Shown here in pieces: positions 1 to 20,745 of a DNA stretch of 64,000 bases. Within the stretch, counting starts at the first letter, position 1. Every line of letters begins with the position of its first letter. The translations under genes were made by a program, and so were the position numbers. The DNA is from Adineta ricciae (taxonomy: Eukaryota > Rotifera > Eurotatoria > Adinetida > Adinetidae), in the NCBI GenBank assembly GCA_905250025.1, contig CAJNOJ010000228.1, positions 104,795 through 168,794 on the forward strand, read 5' to 3'. The notes beneath the pieces were generated by a model. That model had not been told where the DNA came from. It searched no databases and saw only the letters and a program-made list of their open reading frames with translations.

Positions 1-487
1 AAAACATCTTCATCCTCAACATCCAAAGGAACGTTTTCTTTACCTTAACTTGACAATTAGTACCAATTATTGTCCTACAATCAGCAAGAACATCGATGTA
101 ACACGCGTATGCATACAGATATCGATAGGCTGGCTTGACGTTCTGCCAAATGCCTGTATTGAGTTTCTCCCATGAGTATTCAAGAACGATTTTTAAATAG
201 AGCTTTATTTTCTCAATTGGTTCGGCATTTTTCGCTAATAAATCTCGAGCGGACTGTAAACAATTGAGTAAATACGGATCAATTTGATCTTTTGTAAAAT
301 TCTCATAGAAAAGATTCAGTTGTAGACATTCGATGAGTTCTTGTATAGTTTCCTGAAAGTCCATCTAAAAAACAATGAATAATCAAAGCGAAGTGAGAAA
401 GTGAGAGTTCATGGATATTTGAAACTAAAAGAAAACACAACGAGGACATTTTTGCTAGATTGAAAAATATATAAATAAATCAAGGAA

Positions 488-6548
<6,061 letters not shown>

Positions 6549-6549
<1 letters not shown>

Positions 6550-6600
6550 CTAATTTGATCAAAACATAGCAATCTAGAAATAAATTAGATGTTTGATAGA
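6549..6600 (-). promoter_or_regulatory. Very short ADAL-LETM1 gap with acceptor-like TTTATTTCTAG (candidate trans-splice site)
   Basis: On the minus strand the ADAL stop TAA (6587-6585) is followed at once by TTTATTTCTAG, whose AG is at 6575-6574. A 24-nt leader follows to the LETM1 ATG at 6549, containing a three-codon upstream ORF (ATG TTT TGA). A pyrimidine-rich acceptor with no upstream donor of its own is what a downstream operon gene shows in spliced-leader organisms. Inference only; no spliced-leader RNA gene was found in the window. Confidence 0.5.
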
Positions 6601-7592
6601 AACTCGTTTAATTTTGTTTGACAAAATTCAATCTGGTTCCTATCAAAAATGAAATTACACGTTTGTAACATTAATTCGCAGATTTCTTCTTTAGTTATAC
6701 GAAATGATTGAACCAAATCAAAAATTTCTGATGATAAACGACAGTCCATCAACCCACTATCATCCGTACAGATTGCCAATGGATGTCTATGCGTATGGAA
6801 TAAGTTAAAGTGATGCTCTGTTAAGTTCGCTAACTTCATGGTTAATAGGTTCGATGTTGGACATATTTCCAAAGGAATTTGCTCTTTAATCACACGTTGC
6901 TCTTGTTCTTTCGTACGAAAATTAAAATGGCCAAGACGTGAGGGTTTGAAATCAAGGATGAGATCATTCTCACGTAAGCACTCGGCATCAGGTAATTCAC
7001 CGATATGAATGGTGGTGGGTAAATTCATTTGTTTGGCTAGATTGAATACCGGAAGAAAACGTTCGAATGATTTAACATTTGGATCACCGGATAAATCGAG
7101 GCCAACTACATCTGGACGATATCTCTCTGCTAATTTCAGTGTTTCCATGGCTTGATCGACGGTTTGTGTTCGATCAATACTTAGAATTAACCGTGAGCAT
7201 ATTTGATTTTTGTACTGTTTCATAGTTTCTAAGATAGCTTCGACATAACTTGACATCGGAATCGCTCCATTATCGAACGAACGTGGTCGAGTTCGTAATT
7301 CCACGTACATGATATGATCGGCAATGAAATCTTCGAGTGTCTCACGTGTAATGCGACGAATCTCATCCAAATTTGTTACACATGAACGAAGTAAAGCAAA
7401 TTTTTCAAACACATTTGCCATTCTCGCATGTGTGTCACCCGATTGAAACTCCTTGTCCAATGCATCTAGACGAAGCTGGTCCGCTGTTGATGAAAGTAGT
7501 TGGCGGAACGTCGATGTACGAATACAACCGTTCAGATGAGCATGAAGCTCAATTTTAGGAAGTAGCTGGCAAAACCGACGCAGATCGTCCAT
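6585..7592 (-). CDS. ADAL: Adenosine deaminase-like protein (N6-methyl-AMP deaminase, ADAL/MAPDA family)
   Basis: Intronless, 335 aa from the Met at 7592; the frame is open to another Met at 7616, but an acceptor-like CTTCTTAG ends 5 nt before 7592 and conservation starts just after it (LPKIELHAHLNG). Metal and catalytic motifs of the adenosine/AMP deaminase fold are all present in order: HAHLNG near residue 20, the acidic LDLSGDP, HIGE (general acid Glu), RLGH, PLEICPTSN and ICTDDS. Lack of an adenosine deaminase N-terminal growth-factor extension and the HAHLNG form place it with ADAL, which removes the 6-substituent of N6-methyl-AMP and related nucleotides in the cytosol. The stop codon is only 35 bp before the LETM1 start, with an acceptor-like TTTATTTCTAG directly after the stop and no AATAAA seen, so the two genes may share a precursor RNA. 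Confidence 0.92.
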   Translation of the reverse strand: MDDLRRFCQLLPKIELHAHLNGCIRTSTFRQLLSSTADQLRLDALDKEFQSGDTHARMANVFEKFALLRSCVTNLDEIRRITRETLEDFIADHIMYVELRTRPRSFDNGAIPMSSYVEAILETMKQYKNQICSRLILSIDRTQTVDQAMETLKLAERYRPDVVGLDLSGDPNVKSFERFLPVFNLAKQMNLPTTIHIGELPDAECLRENDLILDFKPSRLGHFNFRTKEQEQRVIKEQIPLEICPTSNLLTMKLANLTEHHFNLFHTHRHPLAICTDDSGLMDCRLSSEIFDLVQSFRITKEEICELMLQTCNFIFDRNQIEFCQTKLNEFLSNI

Positions 7593-7874
7593 TGGTACTA
7601 AGAAGATTCGAAACAACCTTCGATTTTATACGAACACTCATAGCGCTACTTTCGCTGTGCAGAACGAATATACCGGTAGCGCTATAAATACGTCATTTAT
7701 TAAACAGAGGGAGTAACAACTCAGTGCTGATGAAATGCAAAGAATCCAATTGGAAAAACATCGGAGTAGCGATGATTTTTCTCGTTTGCAATTATTCATC
7801 TTCATCATTTTTTGTTTATTCAACTATTAACGGTGAAATATAAGTGTTACCCTTTGTATTCGTTGGCGTATGCG

Positions 7875-9132
7875 ATGTTTTTCTTTTCTCTTGTGGTTAT
7901 TTATCAAATCACAACTGTGATTTCATCTAATCTCGGTAGATATATTTGAACGATCTGATCAACTGACCACTTAGCATTTTACAGGTCCACATGATCTGAT
8001 TGCTGAGAAAAACACTAATGATGGAATCACGCGTTTCTTTGTCGTTGCTGATTGGGGTGGTATACCATTTCGTCCATATGAAACGTTAGCTGAAGTTGCC
8101 GTTGCTAAATCCATGGGTATCTTAGGACAGAAATTGAATACTAGTTTTCAACTAGCATTAGGAGATAACTTCTATTTCGATGGTGTCAAAGAAGCAGATG
8201 ATACGAGGTTTGAAGTAAGATACTTCTCAAGTTAGATCAGGCTTAACTGTGCACCTCTAGCATACATTCGAACATGTCTTTTCGGCGACATCGCTGCAAA
8301 CACCGTGGTATGTTGTAGCTGGTAACCATGATCATCTAGGCAATGTTTCCGCGCAGATTGAATATGGTAGAATATCAAAGCGATGGTAAGCAAATCGTTA
8401 ACGATTGCCAGTTTTTATTCTAGTCTAGTTGCCTAGGATATTCCCGGATTATTTCTACACGTTCTCGTTATGGCAGAATGATCAGCAAAAGAAGTTGATT
8501 GATTTCATCATGATAGACACGGTGTTACTCTGCGGTGGGGGGAACCTATCCGATTGGGAGCATGCTCCACTACAAGGCCCAGAAAATTCATTCGTAGCAG
8601 ACATATATTGGCAATGGATTGAAGAACAACTTCGACAATCAACGTGAGGATCTCTATGAAAGTCATGTCACTAGTTGATACGGCTTTTTCAGTGCGCCGT
8701 ATCTGATCGTCAGCGGCCATTATCCAGTGTATTCAGTAGCTGAGCATGGTCCTACTCAATGTCTTGTTGAACGTCTTCGACCGTTACTTCATCAGTACCG
8801 AGCGACAACATATCTCTGCGGACATGACCACAACCTTCAGGTAAATAGAAATGCATTATTGCATCGCTGATTTTGAAGTTTTGTAGCATTTAATTGACGA
8901 TATGGGTGACTCACGATTGAATTACTTTGTTGTTGGTGCTGCGAACTTCATTTCAAATAATCATGATCATGAAAAAGATGTTCCAATTGATTCATTGAAG
9001 TTCTTTTGGGGTAGATCTCTTGTGTATGGTGGTTTCGGATTAGTCGAAGTCGATAATGTACAAATGAACTTCTCTTTTATTGACCGTTTAGAAAAAACTT
9101 TGTACCAAACAAGTTTAAAACCACGATTCTAA
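7875..9132 (+). CDS. ACP5: Purple (tartrate-resistant) acid phosphatase, copy 1
   Basis: Six exons: 7875-7935, 7985-8214, 8261-8385, 8437-8643, 8693-8840, 8887-9132; all phases agree and give 338 aa, close to animal ACP5 (about 325). The first exon encodes a hydrophobic signal peptide ([17 protein letters not shown]). Dinuclear metal ligands are complete in order: [26 protein letters not shown] and CGHDHNLQ. The enzyme is a secreted or lysosomal Fe-binding phosphomonoesterase. An earlier ATG at 7870 is out of frame and stops quickly, so 7875 is the start. A polyA signal AATAAA lies at 9159-9164, just after the stop. The next gene is a tandem paralogue with identical intron positions. Confidence 0.95.
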
Positions 9133-9158
9133 ATTGTGATACTTCTTTTTGTATAACA

Positions 9159-9164
9159 AATAAA
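9159..9164 (+). terminator. polyA signal AATAAA, phosphatase copy 1
   Basis: Canonical hexamer 27 nt after the stop of the first purple acid phosphatase. Confidence 0.7.
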
Positions 9165-9336
9165 CAAAGATATGATAATTTTCTATGAGAAACCTTTTCT
9201 CGTTTCAAAACCTTATCTAGAACATGCAGCAATCTATTTCGGTTATCTCTGTTTATCTTTCGAATATGTATATATATATATTTGTATCTTTCGGACAAAA
9301 ATACGCATTTGTTTAGTGTAGCCGCTATTCACAATC

Positions 9337-10648
9337 ATGTTGCTAGTCTTTCTCGTGCATCTCGTTGTTTCTTATCAGATTTCCATCGCCTTTCCAGCTA
9401 CTTTTGGTAGGAGGCTTTCCTAGAGAAAAGCAGAACTGCGTGTAGACTGAAGCGTTCGTCTTGTAGGTCGATATGATTTGGTAGCAAAAGAAAACGACGA
9501 TGGAACGACACGATTCTTCGTCGTTGGTGACTGGGGCGGTTTGCCTGTTTCACCATTTGATACGCCGTCCGAAGTGGCTGTAGCTGATGCTATGGGCAAA
9601 TTAGGCGTAAAACTGAATACAACTTTTCAGTTAGCCCTAGGCGATAATTTTTACTACGATGGTGTGCAATCCGCAAATGATTCACGATTCCAGGTAATGA
9701 TGCATTTTTTGCTGCAATGATGCGAGTGCAAATGGCTGCCGTATTCTAGAATACATTTGAGCACGTCTTTTCGGCCACATCGTTACAAACCCCATGGTAC
9801 GTCTTAGCGGGCAATCATGACCATAGAGGTAATGTTTCTGCCGAAATCGAATATGGGAAAACATCGAAACGATGGTCAGTACTTGAATAGCCTTCATTTC
9901 TATCTCTAATGATTAATGTACTTTACAAATAGGATATTTCCGGATTATTTCTATTCGTTTTCATTGTGGCAAGGTGATCAACAAAAAAAATTGATCGACT
10001 TTGTCATGATTGATACTGTTTTATTATGTGGAGGAGATTCGCTCTCCGACTGGGATCATCGACCATTGGAAGGGCCAGCGAATGAAGTTGTTGCTGAAGC
10101 CTATTGGCAATGGATTGAAGGTGAACTTCGTCAATCAACGTGAGTAGCTTTCGTATCTCAATCAAATGAACTATCTTTCAAGAAATCATCTTCAGTGCTC
10201 CATATTTAATTGTCAGTGGTCACTTTCCAGTCTATTCAATTGCTGAACACGGTCCCACTCAATGTCTTATTGATCGTCTTCGTCCAATGTTACATCAATA
10301 TCACGTCACGGCATATTTCTGTGGACATGATCACAATCTTCAAGTGAATATCTTTCGTTAGATTTGTTCTTTTTCTTCATTCGTTCTTTTCAATCTTTTA
10401 AGCATTTAGCAAATGATATGGATGGAGTGCATATGAATTATTTCGTGATTGGTGCTGCAAACTTTATCGATCCTAGTCAAGAACACGCACAAGACGTTCC
10501 AGCTGATGCATTGAAATTCTTTTGGGCAGGTTCGAAAGTCTATGGTGGCTTCGCTATGGTTGAAGTAAACACGACACACATGAGTTTATCATTCATCGAT
10601 CATTCCGAACAAACATTGTATCAAGCAGTCATGACACCTCGATCATAA
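9337..10648 (+). CDS. ACP5: Purple (tartrate-resistant) acid phosphatase, copy 2 (tandem paralogue)
   Basis: Six exons: 9337-9406, 9467-9693, 9750-9874, 9933-10139, 10196-10343, 10403-10648, giving 340 aa. Exons 3, 4, 5 and 6 have exactly the same lengths as in copy 1 (125, 207, 148, 246 nt), so the pair arose by tandem duplication. Signal peptide [19 protein letters not shown] differs fully from copy 1. Metal ligands [26 protein letters not shown] and CGHDHNLQ are intact. The donor of intron 5 is CAA|GTGAAT, weaker than copy 1. AATAAA follows at about 10658. Both copies look active; divergence is mostly in the signal peptide and surface positions, suggesting different targeting or expression (inference). 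Confidence 0.95.
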
Positions 10649-12534
10649 TTTGAATCGAATAAAGTATGCAATGGATGAACTGAGCAGCATTTAATACACA
10701 TTTCTTATTTTGTTTGTCTGTTGGTCGTCATAAATTGTCAACATATACGTGTCTATACATCCGATGGTCATTCGGAATTGTCGAACACTTTTGCATATCA
10801 AGTAGGAGAGATTGAAGTGAGGACAAGTCATAAAGTGTGATCGGCAACGAAATCTGAAATGATTATTGTTGTGTTTGTCCAAGATGAAGTATGAAAATCT
10901 TCTGCATACTTAATTCTACTAAATAAATATTCTCAATCTATTTGATGATCAAAACAGTCGATCGTTATAAATCACACTTGTACTTCTTTTGACATGAATA
11001 TGACTCATCGAGAATTCCACAATTATGTGTCATATTTGCCGTTTCTCTTCGCTGATCAATCCAATTTTTATCGTGATCAACGGAAAATCATTAGTAATTC
11101 GATCTGAGAGAGTTTGTTCTAGACACGCATACGCAATCGTCATGTTACTCAGCCGTGAACCGCCTTTGTAATGTGAATCTCGAATATTTGCTCTTTACTT
11201 TATTCAATCAAACTATTTCGTCATCAATACAAACGCGACGATGATTTCATAAAGTCGAAAAGCAGATTGTCTCAAGAGAACAGACACTGATGATCCATTT
11301 TTCTTCTTCGTTTACATTTACACAACTGATATTGATCGACAAGACGAATTGTGATGATGGTTTAGACATTTCTCTTCAACGATTAATAACCTATCGACGA
11401 GCGATGATGTTCAATACCAATCTATCTGAATACACATGTTTGCTGATATGGGATGTGTCCCATTTCTCTCGAGAGATCGACCGACATTGGATATGCTTGA
11501 AGTAGACGCGTGCCGTATGCCGAATCAAGGCGGAGAAATTGGACGGCAATTAGTTTTCAGTGTATTCATTCGAAAATGGCATTTCAAATCAGAGAGGTAT
11601 ACATTTCCGATGCTGCCCGTTTGATCGTGTGATACTCAATTACACTAGCCGATTTAATCAACTTGCCATTTCAAACTAGAGGCGAAAGAAGAAGAAAAAT
11701 CAAGTATAATGAACAAAAGGAAAATGGTTTTTTCCTCTTTTGCTTCGTCTATATCGTTTACAGATTAATCAATGGATGACTGATAGCAGAAGGAGAAGAA
11801 GAAAAAGCAATTGTTTATGTCACTCAAGCAAGACAGTCCATAGTCAAACTAACCAAAAGAAGAGCCAAGACGTTGATGCTTGTTTAATTATTTTCTCATT
11901 AATCTGTTAATTGGCTACGTTGGATTGTATGTTTAAGAGCAGAATAAGAAAAGAAAATGAGAGATAGATGATAAGGATAAAAATAGTAGGCAGAATATGT
12001 TATCATTAACGATTCGTAAGGGAAGAACTCGTGCTTCCTGATCATTTTGACGTTCGATTCATGTCAGAAGTTGTTCTCTAATCTATCTTTGAAATAAAAA
12101 ATTGAATCATGGACAAATGCTACTGGCGTTACTGGTAGGTATATCCATCTCGTTCTTCTCACTTCATCGTCTCAATGTGTAAAAGATTGATTGCATGAGA
12201 AATAAAGACTATAGTACACAAAACCCAATTCTTCTATCTATTTGTGTCTCGTCGCACAGAGGAAGTACACACACAGACTGTTGACATAAATGTATGTACG
12301 CACACACGGAGTGTTCACTCTCATCAAACTAGATTTTTCATTGTCGTTTGTTTAAACAAAAAAAGAATGAGCTCAAAATTCGATCGTTATCATTGTCTAG
12401 AAGAAGAGCTCAGATGATGGCGCGACAGCACGTTGCGATGGATGAATAAACGTGAAATCTGCGCTGCGTCATCATTCATTCGAAGGTGTATGCTAATCTT
12501 TGTACTTGAACGTATGTGCAGAAGCTGGATAAAC

Positions 12535-12554
12535 GAGAGAGAGAGAGAGAGAGA
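12535..12554. repeat. (GA)n microsatellite
   Basis: Ten uninterrupted GA dinucleotides in the region upstream of the nuclear receptor gene. Confidence 0.9.
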
Positions 12555-13194
12555 AGCAAAAGAAAGGATCAAAGTAAATAAAGAACGAATATATGCAAGT
12601 ATGTACGTAGTACGAAAAGATTGTTCTTCTTCTTTTTTGTTAATATTATGAATCTCTTTTTCTCTCTTCGTGTTATTTTCTTTCAACGTGTATGTCGATC
12701 TCTTCGTAACTCTTGCGATTTGAAATAGTGATGAAAATTCGAGGACGTGATCAACTTCGAGACACAACAACAAGTAAGCTTGACATTTCCTTGTAAATGT
12801 AACAATGACACTCGTATTGTTCTTTATCAATGACAAACTTGTGTTGATTAGAATCTCTCGTTCTAATCGACCGTAGAAATCCGAAAATCGGATTTTCTAT
12901 TTTGTCATAACTGTTACTCATTGATGATTGGTGGGTAAATATTGCAAAAAGCGTGATTTATTCTCATTGGATTCTTTTTTTTTTCTTCTGCTGCTGTTTC
13001 TTCTTTTTCTCTATTCACACATCGGCACTCGCTCGCAACGTATATCGTGCTATATGAGAATACAAGAGATCAGATATTCACTCTCCTACTCGTTCGTTCT
13101 CGCGCACTTCTTTTATTGTATAAAAATGCAAATATGTGAATGTACAAGAACAAGAGAAGAAAGAGAAACGCGCAGTTAGACCTAAGTGCGAATT

Positions 13195-13226
13195 TCTCTC
13201 TCTCTCTCTCTTCTTCTTCTTCTTCC
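13195..13226. repeat. (TC)n / (TTC)n microsatellite
   Basis: A run of TC dinucleotides passing directly into TTC trinucleotides, upstream of the nuclear receptor gene. Confidence 0.9.
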
Positions 13227-15520
13227 CTTCGTAAAAAAAGAGACGGGAACATTTTGCTGGAAGAGAACTCGTTCTATAATATAGGCATTTTTTCTCCCTT
13301 CATCACATCTCGTTTTTATCACTCAAACTGATTTTGACCTTTTTGAATAAATGGTATTTTCATTAGATTTATAGTCCCTCACATACATACGTCTCGAACG
13401 TTGTATCATCTATTCACAGCAGCAACGTTTTCTGCTCTTTAGAGGTAAGTGATCTTTCTTGCTTCGCTCATGTGATTTTGGCATCTGATTAAATACACCT
13501 GTGATGATGATGATGATATTTGTTCACTGGAGAAGAAACGAAAAGAACTATTTTGTGACATATCAAAATGAGAAATAAAATGGCGATGACATTAACGATT
13601 CAGCACCAGCAACGAGAGAAGATAGTGACATTTATTTAGAATTTCTTCATTATCTTCTTTTGTAAGATGACCAATAGTTATTAGGAATTAATCGATTCTG
13701 ATCTTCCTTAAACTTTTGTAAATACGTACTTGTGTTGTAGTTCTGCGTTCCGTAGCCAAGATTTCCATACAGTCGAGAAGCGCGATGGTCGTAATCGTAA
13801 TCGATCAATCGTACGATGAGATTTGATTGGATGAGTTTATCACACAATGTTCTCCAATCATGTCTGTTTCTCTTGATTGAGTTATAGTCAAGAGTAACTT
13901 TTAGTCATCGCGTCCATTCGAAGATTTGATAAATCGTCGCAGTAAGAAATCTTATGCTCAGTTTTTTGTGCTACATACCCATGTATCCGCTCGTCGATGA
14001 AACCAGCAATGACGATGACGACTGTCTCGTCTCTAGATGTATATACATGTGCTCTAACGCTGAACTTTCGGTGCGCTATTCACTGATATTTAGAAGCGAA
14101 AAGTCAATGTATTATCAATGAGAATATCGTCGTTTTTTTTTCTCGTTTTTTCTCTCTCCGTATTCTTGGTGGCCACTGTCTATGTGAATGTCTTTATGTA
14201 CATGCATAACGATAAGGTCGCGTCATTTCTAAAAATGTTAAACATTCTTTTTATGCCATTTTGGGCACATACCCGCCCGCTGTCGTCATTGTTGCGCGAC
14301 ATCAAAGGTTAGTTACATTTAATTTCTATATTTGGATGTCCATCGTGTCGTCACACCTTGCACGGAGAAAGTAAATGATGTAAAACTTTGTGTTTGTCAA
14401 TCATTGGCACATGTGTTGTGTAGCGGCAAATCTTGTTTTTATTCAACTAGTTGATACATGTGTATACATTACTTTATTTAATGAAGTTTGAGAAGTGTGC
14501 GTGTTGGCGGCATGACTAATTTCTTAGCTGTGATCTTGATAAAATAATTATAAAAACATTGAATTAGGATGAGTAAATGTAAGAAATTGACCATCTTCTT
14601 CCCTCTCTCCGTCCACTTGTTATATACTTATCTCTACATATAGATTTACTAAATCCATTCCTTCTCTGAACTTTTCGGATGGAAACGATGATAGATGAGT
14701 ATTTAATTAAGTTCGAAGAAAGCACTTCATTTGTCGTTCAATAAAACAGAAAAACAAAGGAAAAAAATTGACATTCTTGTCTCTGAGATAACTGATCGGT
14801 ACCTTCTTTTTCATGTTGAACATGATTTGTTTTCTCATTCATCATTCGCATGTTCAGTAGTTTCTATGTTGACAGGATACTAGTTGTTTCAGTTCAACTT
14901 ATGTAGACGTGCTGTCCCTTTCGGATATCCTGTACATATCATCATCAAACATCGAACATACCGCGCATACAGACGTCAAAACATGCTCGTACATTGTCAG
15001 CTCGTCAAATTAGCTGGAAGATATTCCGTAGTGATCATTATTTTGTTCTTTCATTGTCGACGAGAAAATCTGGAAATAATTTCAGATCAGGAGTCCATAT
15101 CATCTTTAATGAATGAGAAAGCAGCTAACACGTGTTCATACTGTTAGAATCAACAATGCGAGAGACCCACATAATGTAAACATTCGAGTAGACACATACA
15201 AAGATCTAGTCAAATTAGAAGCAAGTCTCTAATTAACTAGAGATTACAAAAGACAAGAAAGATGCGAAAAGTAAATTACTGGGTGATAATGATGATGAGC
15301 ATGAACAGTAATATGAGACGAGATGAGAGGAAGAAGAATAAGCAAGTAAACACGTGCCAAATGCCACCGAAAGAAAGAACATAAATAGCCGGTCAATGTT
15401 CGTCAGATGACCTTTACTAATTTCTACACGAATATCGATCTGTTAAAACTCAAAAGATAAACGAAATGAGAAAAAAATAGTAATTCTTGTGTGTGTTTTT
15501 TTTATTCTAGTGCACGTATC

Positions 15521-18084
<2,564 letters not shown>

Positions 18085-19838
18085 TCATCCTGTCCTTTTC
18101 TTATTTATGAACTTATCTTCCAAAAGTATTATTTCAATCGATTGCCACCATCACCGATGTTCTTCAGTAGTTATTCAAGTCATACGGATCACACCTCTGT
18201 CTGTCTTCCACACATACACACAAACTCCTTTTCTTTTTGATTGTCTTTCGTTCTTGTTGTTGTACAGCACTTGATTGATTATGATGAAAATAACGACTGA
18301 AGGACACATACATCCGAAAAAAAACCGTATTTTCTTCTTATTCTTCTTGTTCTGTTATCCTTTCGGTCTTCCACATTCAAACCTTTTCATGTGCACCATC
18401 ACCAGTGTGACCGATTTATTCTCATTGCTTGTATACAACCTTCGTGGTTTTCTCGTTTTCATTTCCTATTCTCTCTGTTCGGATAGCAGAAATTCGCTTT
18501 GCTCTTTTTCTTTTCTACTAAATCTTAAGCGCGATTGAGAAAATCCAATAAAAAATAATTTATAGAAAGACAATGTTCACATCTTCTTTCTGAAGTTGGT
18601 TCAATAAATGATTTTAACGAAGCATATGCCCAATTCTTCGGTTGGGAGCACGAAAGTCCGCAGATATATATCATCGACGATCGACAGTACCTTCTTGACG
18701 AAGCTTCGTATCGATGAAGGGGAGGTGCTGTGTCCTAAGATATTTTTTGCGTAGTTACGAATAAGTCGAATTAACTAATCAACGAAAGAAACTATCTGTT
18801 TGTTTGTTTCCTATATGTGATCAAGAAATGTGAGACAGGTGTGTCTCGATATTCGCTAGCGTGGGTTGTTTGTTTTTCTTGTGTATATGAATGTGTTCGA
18901 TGCACACTGGCAATTATCATCACGATGATATTTGCCGAAATGTTACCAGTGTACTGGTATATGTGTATGGTGCGTATGCAATCGACAACCGTTTTGAATT
19001 ACAGGAGAAGCCAAAACTGAAAGGGCGATTTGGTATCTCATTCCATCGATCATCACTGTTCTGTATTGAAAAATTCTTTCTCTTCGAGCTGCTCGATCGT
19101 AGATAGATCTTCTTAGTTTCGATTTTAGTAATCGTATGTTTAAAGATGATTGCGAAAAGAGCAATTCGATGCCGATCTAGCAATAATGGCGTCGTCAATG
19201 TCATGTCCTTTACTTAGAACAAAAGAAATTGTTCTTTCTCGACTCCAATCACCAACCAATCAAAGCATATATATATAAACACATATGCCAATCTTGTCGT
19301 TTTTTTCCGGTAGTATTGATGTGTTCTCTATACTCATCATCTATCTGGTTACAAATGTTCTTTATTCGATATGACTACAAAAGATGTAAGCATGATCAGA
19401 ACGGGAGAGAGAGAAGGAGAGAAACTTTTCACCGATGTTGTCATCGTGGGTGCCATATCATCATCATCGCCATCACAATAACATTGCCTGAAGGTTTCAT
19501 CTACCACCAGTTGCAACTAATCAGGCTACTTTTGCGCTTCACCACTGTTGATCTCTATCTCGACAACCATTCTTTCATTCATCTCTTTTTTCTTGCTTGT
19601 ATGGTATGTGCACCTTGCTCGATTTGTACATTTTTTTTCTTGATGCACTGTTGATGAAGATGTGTAATCAAAGGAATGAGAGAGAAAGAGTAAGACAACA
19701 ACAGGTGTTCGTGTCTGTTATATAGTGCTATTAAGAAACAGAAAAGTGTGCGTATGTTGCGCCTATTGTTAGTCAAAAGAAAGAGATACAAACTGCTCAA
19801 AATACATCGCTTGTCTGTTGTTCTAGAAGCAATCAGTA
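18085..19838. other. NR4A 3' UTR and intergenic sequence
   Basis: Two candidate polyA signals AATAAA for NR4A lie at 18547-18552 and 18603-18608. The rest is AT-rich without recognisable coding sequence; the open frames seen are hydrophobic or arginine/serine noise with no exon-like borders. An acceptor-like TTCTAG ends at 19826, 12 nt before the DMRT2 ATG. Confidence 0.6.
18547..18552 (+). terminator. polyA signal AATAAA, NR4A gene
   Basis: First canonical hexamer after the NR4A stop; a second is at 18603-18608. Confidence 0.5.
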
Positions 19839-20745
19839 ATGGGTGACGAAACGGAAGAAAATCTCGTTGAAGATTCTGATTCCGACGATGAAACAACTGA
19901 AATGACCACAGAAACAGCAGCAGGAACAGAAAAGCCAGCAGGTGTCAAAACGATTGGCACTGGCCGCAAATCTCTCCGAACACCGAAATGTGCACGATGT
20001 CGAAACCATGGTGTCGTCTCATGTCTGAAAGTATGTAAACGTTCAGAAATTTTAGTTTATTTCTTACATTGCCTATCGAGTAGGGCCACAAGAAATATTG
20101 CCGTTGGCGTGATTGTACATGTGCAAGTTGTTTACTAGTTGTTGAGCGACAGCGTATTATGGCTGCTCAAGTCGCTCTTCGAAGGTAAGTTGATGTCGGA
20201 TGCGAAAAGTTTTTCGTTATTTGAATTCTGTTTAGGCAACAGGCAACGATTAATACTAATAAGACGACAACGACGATGACAAACAGTAATAAATACCGAA
20301 ATTCAGCTTTATTCTTGGAACAAAAACGTCTTGCTGTACAAAAAAATCTAAGACAATTACAAGAAAGTTCAATATCCCGAGATGTTATTCGAAGTACAGT
20401 CAATTTCTGATAAGATTTGCAAGAAAACAGAACGTCTTCTTTTGTCTTAAAGGTCTTAAAGCTAAAAGTCATAAGAATGAAAACAATGCACTGAATCGGT
20501 TTTCGACGACTCCTATTCTCAACGATCGATTGCGTAAACGTCGTTGTTTCGCCGATAAAGAACTGGACAATATTCCAGCCGTCGCAACAACGCTCGAAAC
20601 CATGGTGACCAACAGTGCGTTTCGTATGGCGAATCTATCTCGTTTTTGTACACGAGATACATTAGCACCCTCGTTTCCGACGACTAAATCAACACAAAAG
20701 AAGTGGACTGATTTCTCTGTAGCGGCCATCATTGGTCAAAGTTAA
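19839..20745 (+). CDS. DMRT2: DM-domain transcription factor, DMRT2 type
   Basis: Four exons: 19839-20030, 20084-20184, 20236-20393, 20453-20745, phases agree, 247 aa. An acidic N-terminus is followed by a complete DM zinc domain ([51 protein letters not shown]) with every Cys/His ligand. [13 protein letters not shown] and CLLVVERQR are diagnostic of DMRT2 rather than DMRT1/3/A. The last exon keeps the second DMRT2 signature, [17 protein letters not shown]. Vertebrate DMRT2 acts in somite and muscle patterning; the role here is not known. The protein is about half the vertebrate length. The third intron (20394-20452) is needed to avoid an in-frame stop. ATTAAA at 20764 may be the polyA signal. 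Confidence 0.95.

Larger units (their letters stand above)
10664..15510. other. 4.8-kb gene-free stretch upstream of the nuclear receptor gene
   Basis: No conserved coding sequence was recognised on either strand; the open frames here are short, hydrophobic or low-complexity. It holds (GA)n at 12535-12554, (TC)n with TTC runs at 13195-13226 and several purine-rich tracts. A possible 5'-UTR exon of the nuclear receptor ends at a good donor (AGAG|GTAAGT) near 13442. It most likely contains the promoter, 5'-UTR intron and enhancers of the receptor gene. Confidence 0.6.

Noticed and set aside
6585-7592. Bacterial origin of the intronless ADAL gene
   Set aside because: The motif set matches animal ADAL and base composition is like its neighbours; lack of introns alone does not show transfer.
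8508-9298. Minus-strand open frames over the phosphatase genes
   Set aside because: Shadows of the plus-strand exons, with no conserved motifs.
14118-15147. Open frames 14118-14312 and 14884-15147 upstream of NR4A
   Set aside because: Hydrophobic or arginine-rich low-information sequence without splice context or family motifs.
18993-19896. Several overlapping frames between NR4A and DMRT2 on both strands
   Set aside because: Overlapping on both strands, compositionally biased, no motif; consistent with noncoding DNA.
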